This document shows positions 60,654 to 64,000 of a DNA stretch of 64,000 bases, piece by piece (within the stretch, counting starts at the first letter, position 1; each line of letters starts with the position of its first letter). The notes beneath the pieces were generated by a model that saw only the letters and a program-made list of their open reading frames with translations, ran no database searches and was not told the DNA's origin. The DNA is taken from positions 186,001 to 250,000 of the forward strand of contig NZ_JAKQYM010000004.1 in assembly GCF_022662535.1 (NCBI RefSeq), read 5' to 3'. The position numbers and the translations under genes are program-made. Source of the DNA: Polaribacter marinus (GTDB lineage: Bacteria; Bacteroidota; Bacteroidia; Flavobacteriales; Flavobacteriaceae).

Positions 60654-61268
60654 TTAATGCTTCTTAAAAATTTTTACTCCAGCTTTAATTTCTATATCTA
60701 AATGATTTTTTCTAGGTGTTAATGGGCAAGAATATTTATCATTATATGCACAATAAGGGTTATAAGTATTGTTAAAGTTTAAAACAATGGTATTTTCAGT
60801 AGAAATATCTGTAGTCATTACATCCATATAACGTCCGCCGCCATAAGATTCTTCACCAGAAGTATCATCTGTAAATGGTAAAAATAAGTAGTTTTTGTAC
60901 TTTTCATCAGTCAAATCATCTTGACTTTGATAGATTGTTAATTGGAATTTTTGCCCTTTTAAAGTAAAATTTAAAATTCCATATTCTTTATACAAAGGTT
61001 TTCTACTTGTTGTAGTTGCCATTTCAAAGGTTGGAGCATTCTCTGTTTTTATTAATTTTGCTGTGACAATAAAAGAGGAGTCTACAGGAAAGAAATCGAG
61101 TCCTTTAAAATTTTTTAAATCTTTCCTTTTTAAAGGCGATTTTGAAGCGTCTTTGTATTCTGCATTTAATTTTTGTTGGTATTCCGTTTTTCCAATTAAT
61201 GGTCTTTTACCTTGTGAATTACATGAGATCATCAAAAACAACGAAAAAAGTAAACTAATTTTTTTCAT
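60654..61268 (-). CDS. DUF1684 family lipoprotein
   Basis: A 204-residue lipoprotein (lipobox FLMISC, C16) of the DUF1684 family. Family marks are a KSPLKRKDLKNFKGLDFFP opening, PFTDDTSGEESYGGGRYMDV and YNPYCAYNDKYSCPLTP, the last with two Cys. The biochemical role is unknown. The ATG at 61268 starts the signal peptide; a longer start at 61319 adds 17 hydrophobic residues and lies upstream of the promoter. Confidence 0.85.
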   Translation of the reverse strand: MKKISLLFSLFLMISCNSQGKRPLIGKTEYQQKLNAEYKDASKSPLKRKDLKNFKGLDFFPVDSSFIVTAKLIKTENAPTFEMATTTSRKPLYKEYGILNFTLKGQKFQLTIYQSQDDLTDEKYKNYLFLPFTDDTSGEESYGGGRYMDVMTTDISTENTIVLNFNNTYNPYCAYNDKYSCPLTPRKNHLDIEIKAGVKIFKKH

Positions 61269-61272
61269 AGTA

Positions 61273-61280
61273 CAAAAATA
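61273..61280 (-). promoter_or_regulatory. -7 box of the DUF1684 gene, apparently leaderless
   Basis: Minus-strand TATTTTTG ends 4 bases before the ATG at 61268, so the start point should fall on or next to the ATG. Confidence 0.4.
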
Positions 61281-61422
61281 GAAAATTAGTTGCAATTTTT
61301 TTAAAAAAAGAGAAATCAATAAAGATGGTTTGGTAACAGGTGTTTTTTTTTGATAAAAATTTACACTTCAAAAATATAATATTCAATTATTTTATGTAGT
61401 TTTATCGCTTAATTAATTAAAA

Positions 61423-61497
61423 ATGAGGAATATCATTACATATAGAACCAAACAATCGTGTGTTTCACGAAAAAATCGGTATGTTTATATGTTTTGA
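61423..61497 (+). CDS. Possible 24-codon leader ORF
   Basis: ATG AGG AAT ATC ATT ACA ... TTT TGA, basic with two Arg-Lys-Asn-Arg residues near the end. It ends 29 bases before a strong terminator and 82 bases before the MFS gene. It could be a leader peptide or chance. Confidence 0.2.
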   Translation: MRNIITYRTKQSCVSRKNRYVYMF

Positions 61498-61525
61498 TGA
61501 TATCAATATAAAATCAAACAATTAT

Positions 61526-61560
61526 AAAAAGTCCGACTTCACAGTCGGACTTTTTATTTT
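61526..61560 (+). terminator. Orphan terminator upstream of the MFS gene
   Basis: Stem AAAAAGTCCGACT/AGTCGGACTTTTT with a 4-base loop (TCAC) and T-run. No plus-strand gene of normal size lies upstream since crcB-crotonase; it must end a short RNA or act as an attenuator for the MFS gene 19 bases later. Confidence 0.85.
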
Positions 61561-61578
61561 TAAATAAATTAACAAACC

Positions 61579-62787
61579 ATGAAAAAACTTTATCATAATT
61601 ACATAGATACTTTTAGAGGGCTCTCTTTAGAAGTTTGGTGGTTATCATTAATAACACTTATAAATAGAGCGGGCACTATGGTAATTCCGTTTTTGTCAAT
61701 TTATCTATCAGATAGTTTAAATTTTACGTTGCCAGATGTTGGTTGGATTATGACATTCTTTGGTTTAGGTTCTGTCTTAGGAACTTGGATGGGTGGAAAG
61801 TTAACAGACAAAATTGGTTATTATAAGGTAATGTTGGTTAGTTTGCTTGGAACAGGAATTCTTTTTGTCTTACTACAATTTGCAAAAACTTTTGAAGCTT
61901 TTTGTGCCGGAATTTTCTTAGTGATGTTGGTTGCAGATGCATTTAGACCTGCAATGTTTGTAGCTTTAAGTGCGTATAGCAAACCAGAAAATAAAACGCG
62001 TTCTGTTACTTTAATTCGTTTGGCAATTAATTTAGGTTTTTCTGCAGGACCAGCAATTGGTGGAGTTATTATTACTGGTATTGGTTATCAAGGACTATTT
62101 TGGGTTGATGGTATTACTTGTGTTTTGGCTGCTTTTTTATTGCTAAAAGTTTTACATCCTAAGAAAGCGAAAATATTAGATGTTGTTAAAGTTGAAAACC
62201 CTGTTTCTGCTTATAAAGACAAAGCTTTTTGGATATTTTTTATTGCCATGTTTATTTTTGGTTTTACATTTTTACAATATTTTTCTACAATGCCACTTTA
62301 TTATAAGGAAGTAAGACTTTTAACTGTTTTAGAAGTAGGTTTATTAATGGGATTTAATGGGTTTTTTATCTTCCTTTTTGAAATGCCTTTGATTAATTGG
62401 TTAGAAAATATGAAGAACTCAAAAACTAAATTAATTGCATTTGGTTTATTTTTAGTTGCTATAAGTTTTATAGTTTTAAACTTTACTTCTTGGGTAGGAA
62501 TTCTAATTATAGGTATGTTATTAATGACAATTGGAGAAATGATTGCTTTTCCTTTTTCAAATGCTTTTGCAGTAGAAAGAGCTAAAAAAGGAAATCAAGG
62601 AGAATATATGGCGCTTTATGCTATTGCTTTTTCTCTGTCGCATATTTTTAGTCATAATGTTGGTATGCAAATGGTTGATAAATATGGTTACGAATTCACC
62701 TGGAACTTTATAACGATATTAGCATTGCTAGGTGTCTTTACCTTGTTTATTTTACTTAAAGTATTAAAAAAAGAAAAAAACACATAA
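61579..62787 (+). CDS. Major facilitator superfamily transporter (DHA1-like)
   Basis: A 402-residue protein with twelve predicted helices. Between helices 2 and 3 is GTWMGGKLTDKIGYYKV, the MFS motif A (Gly-x4-Asp), and helix 5 has INLGFSAGPAIGG, motif C-like of proton antiporters of the drug-efflux branch. The substrate is not identifiable. It lies directly behind an orphan terminator, which may regulate it. Confidence 0.86.
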   Translation: MKKLYHNYIDTFRGLSLEVWWLSLITLINRAGTMVIPFLSIYLSDSLNFTLPDVGWIMTFFGLGSVLGTWMGGKLTDKIGYYKVMLVSLLGTGILFVLLQFAKTFEAFCAGIFLVMLVADAFRPAMFVALSAYSKPENKTRSVTLIRLAINLGFSAGPAIGGVIITGIGYQGLFWVDGITCVLAAFLLLKVLHPKKAKILDVVKVENPVSAYKDKAFWIFFIAMFIFGFTFLQYFSTMPLYYKEVRLLTVLEVGLLMGFNGFFIFLFEMPLINWLENMKNSKTKLIAFGLFLVAISFIVLNFTSWVGILIIGMLLMTIGEMIAFPFSNAFAVERAKKGNQGEYMALYAIAFSLSHIFSHNVGMQMVDKYGYEFTWNFITILALLGVFTLFILLKVLKKEKNT

Positions 62788-62824
62788 AAGTAAAATCTAT
62801 TTTTTAATAGGTTTTACTTTTTTT
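62786..62824. terminator. Bidirectional terminator between MFS and exchanger genes
   Basis: Stem AAAAGTAAAA...CTATT / AATAG...TTTTACTTTT with one mismatch and T-runs both sides; overlaps both stop codons. Confidence 0.8.
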
Positions 62825-63755
62825 ATAATGTTACAATAACAAAAGCGATGTAAGTAATTAATAATAGAATACCATCTTTCCAGTTTAAACGATGTCCTTT
62901 GGGGAAAAAAACAAGAGGTAAGATTATAAAAGAAATTCCCAACATCCAGAAAATATCATTAGAAATTAGTCTGTTGTCTACCAGGGTAATAGGTGTAATC
63001 ATTGATGTAATTCCTAAAACGGCTAAAATATTAAAGATATTAGACCCAATTAGGTTACCTAAAGAAATAGCTTTTTCTTTCTTTAAAACGGCTATAATAG
63101 ACGCAGCTAACTCAGGGATACTCGTTCCTATAGATACAACTGTTACGGCAATAACGCGTTCACTTACTCCAAAGTCTAGTGCAAGTTTGGTAGCTCCCTT
63201 AATTAATAATTCCGAACCTCCCCATAAGGCTAATCCTCCAATAACAAAAAACAAAACAGTTTTATATAAAGGTAAAGGCACATCATCTTCAGGTAACTCA
63301 TCTATAACTGCTGTTTTTTGAAAACGTAAAAGAAATATTAAAAAGACAACTAATAAAGAAAAAAGAATAATTCCTTCATATTGAACGATTACATTATCTC
63401 CTGTTAAAAATAGATATAATAACCCGGAAGCGATTATCATTACGGGCCAATCGGTTTTATAAAAACTTTTTTGAACTTCCATGGTTCCAAATAATAAAGT
63501 AATTCCTAATACCAAACCTAAATTAGCGATATTAGATCCAATAACATTTCCTAAAGCTAAATCTGAAGAGCCACTTAAAGCGGCATTGACACTAACAATA
63601 AGCTCTGGTGCAGAAGTAGCAAAAGAAACCACTGTCATTCCAATTACAATCTTAGGGATTTCTAGTTTTAAAGATAAGGCTACCGCAGATTTTAGGAGCC
63701 AATTTCCTCCTAAAATTAATAAAATTAAACCACCAATTATTAGTAGAAAGTTCAT
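62823..63755 (-). CDS. Na+/Ca2+ exchanger (YrbG/CaCA family)
   Basis: A 310-residue antiporter with about ten helices in two inverted halves. The two alpha repeats are TSAPELIVSVNAAL with GNVIGSNIANLGLVLG, and TSIPELAASIIAVL with GNLIGSNIFNILAVLG; the Glu in PEL and the Asn in GSN bind cation. I start at the ATG at 63755, which opens with MNFLLIIGGLILLILGG; an earlier start at 63791 adds 12 charged residues. Confidence 0.93.
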   Translation of the reverse strand: MNFLLIIGGLILLILGGNWLLKSAVALSLKLEIPKIVIGMTVVSFATSAPELIVSVNAALSGSSDLALGNVIGSNIANLGLVLGITLLFGTMEVQKSFYKTDWPVMIIASGLLYLFLTGDNVIVQYEGIILFSLLVVFLIFLLRFQKTAVIDELPEDDVPLPLYKTVLFFVIGGLALWGGSELLIKGATKLALDFGVSERVIAVTVVSIGTSIPELAASIIAVLKKEKAISLGNLIGSNIFNILAVLGITSMITPITLVDNRLISNDIFWMLGISFIILPLVFFPKGHRLNWKDGILLLITYIAFVIVTL

Positions 63756-63915
63756 GAATTTTAATTTTGAGCGAAGATACATTTTTATCACTTTATGAAG
63801 AAGTGAAAAAGATAAAAAGCCCTAAAACAAACTTTTATGGCATGAATTTTCCTTTACTTTTTATTAAATTAATAAAAACACCCTTTACTCTCTAATAGTT
63901 TTTAAGTTTTAATTG

Positions 63916-63923
63916 TATTTTTG
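63916..63923 (+). promoter_or_regulatory. -7 box near the right edge
   Basis: TATTTTTG, 46 bases before the ATG at 63970. It suggests a plus-strand gene leaving the window. Confidence 0.4.
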
Positions 63924-63969
63924 GTTATAAATTACAACTTATTTTAAAGGTAATTGGTTTTATATTATA

Positions 63970-64000
63970 ATGATAAATGTTTTTTTTGTTTTAAATGTAA
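63970..64000 (+). CDS. Possible partial gene at right edge
   Basis: ATG followed by nine open codons (MINVFFVLNV) to the window end. It could be the start of a signal peptide, but too little is visible to name it. Confidence 0.25.
   Translation, partial: MINVFFVLNV

Noticed and set aside
62899-63321. 140-residue plus-strand frame (and a similar one at 63481-63798)
   Set aside because: Antisense to the Na+/Ca2+ exchanger; the real gene has both alpha repeats intact.
1-64000. CRISPR array, prophage, insertion sequence or attachment sites
   Set aside because: No spaced direct repeats, transposase, integrase or phage structural gene seen; the only tRNA has no duplicated 3' end nearby.

Overview
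The window is about 64 kb of AT-rich chromosome from a marine-type member of the Flavobacteriia (Bacteroidota), most like Polaribacter or Tenacibaculum. The evidence is lineage-specific gene families (HmuY, PorP/SprF, DUF6089, DUF6607, DUF6686, DUF4293, Skp-like pairs), a fused ccoNO gene, a mevalonate pathway, the TAnnTTTG -7 promoter box in front of many genes, and little Shine-Dalgarno signal. I see no prophage, insertion sequence, CRISPR array or rRNA. It reads as ordinary, gene-dense chromosome with one accessory-looking metal/heme locus. Genus assignment is inference.

Layout. 1-9920: copper ATPase ccoI (5' truncated), deoD, hemN, then the cbb3 oxidase cluster ccoS-ccoNO-ccoQ-ccoP-ccoG-ccoH-TauE/SafE-like. 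A perfect Crp/Fnr-type palindrome sits at about -41 of the ccoS promoter. 10082-11065: PorP/SprF protein. 11062-19029 (minus): envelope and housekeeping block murI, two Skp/OmpH chaperones, bamA, uppS, a DUF6089 barrel, nadK and a CBS protein. 19090-23855: pdxJ, a hydrolase, thiamine pyrophosphokinase, a small proton-channel homologue and a LytS/LytTR-type two-component pair. 23892-28157: mevalonate-pathway genes, a UbiA prenyltransferase and rluB.

28228-37009: a heme/iron locus on two divergent arms. The left arm is a HmuY lipoprotein and a TonB-dependent receptor. The right arm is DUF6607, an exported ankyrin protein, a DUF2271 protein with a covalent-flavin-like motif, a PepSY-flavodoxin-reductase fusion and DUF6686. 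A dyad lies between the two promoters. I propose that it couples outer-membrane capture to transmembrane electron transfer through a periplasmic flavin; this is the most interesting system in the window.

37106-44934: tRNA-Phe, coaX, an outer-membrane protein, a TPR protein, lptC, a CNNM-type protein and a PpiD-like isomerase. A 17-bp terminator-shaped hairpin lies inside the lptC signal-peptide codons. 45240-47593: rho and DUF4293. 47855-51148: a response regulator, an internally duplicated lipoprotein and a TPR histidine kinase. 51135-54731: phosphoesterase, truA, an ABC exporter and a small lipoprotein. 54826-57943 (minus): cdaA, exbD, folP and a LOG protein. 58026-60644: DUF1599, a DoxX-like protein, crcB and a crotonase. 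60654-64000: DUF1684 lipoprotein, an orphan terminator region, an MFS transporter, a Na+/Ca2+ exchanger, and the first codons of a possible gene at the right edge.
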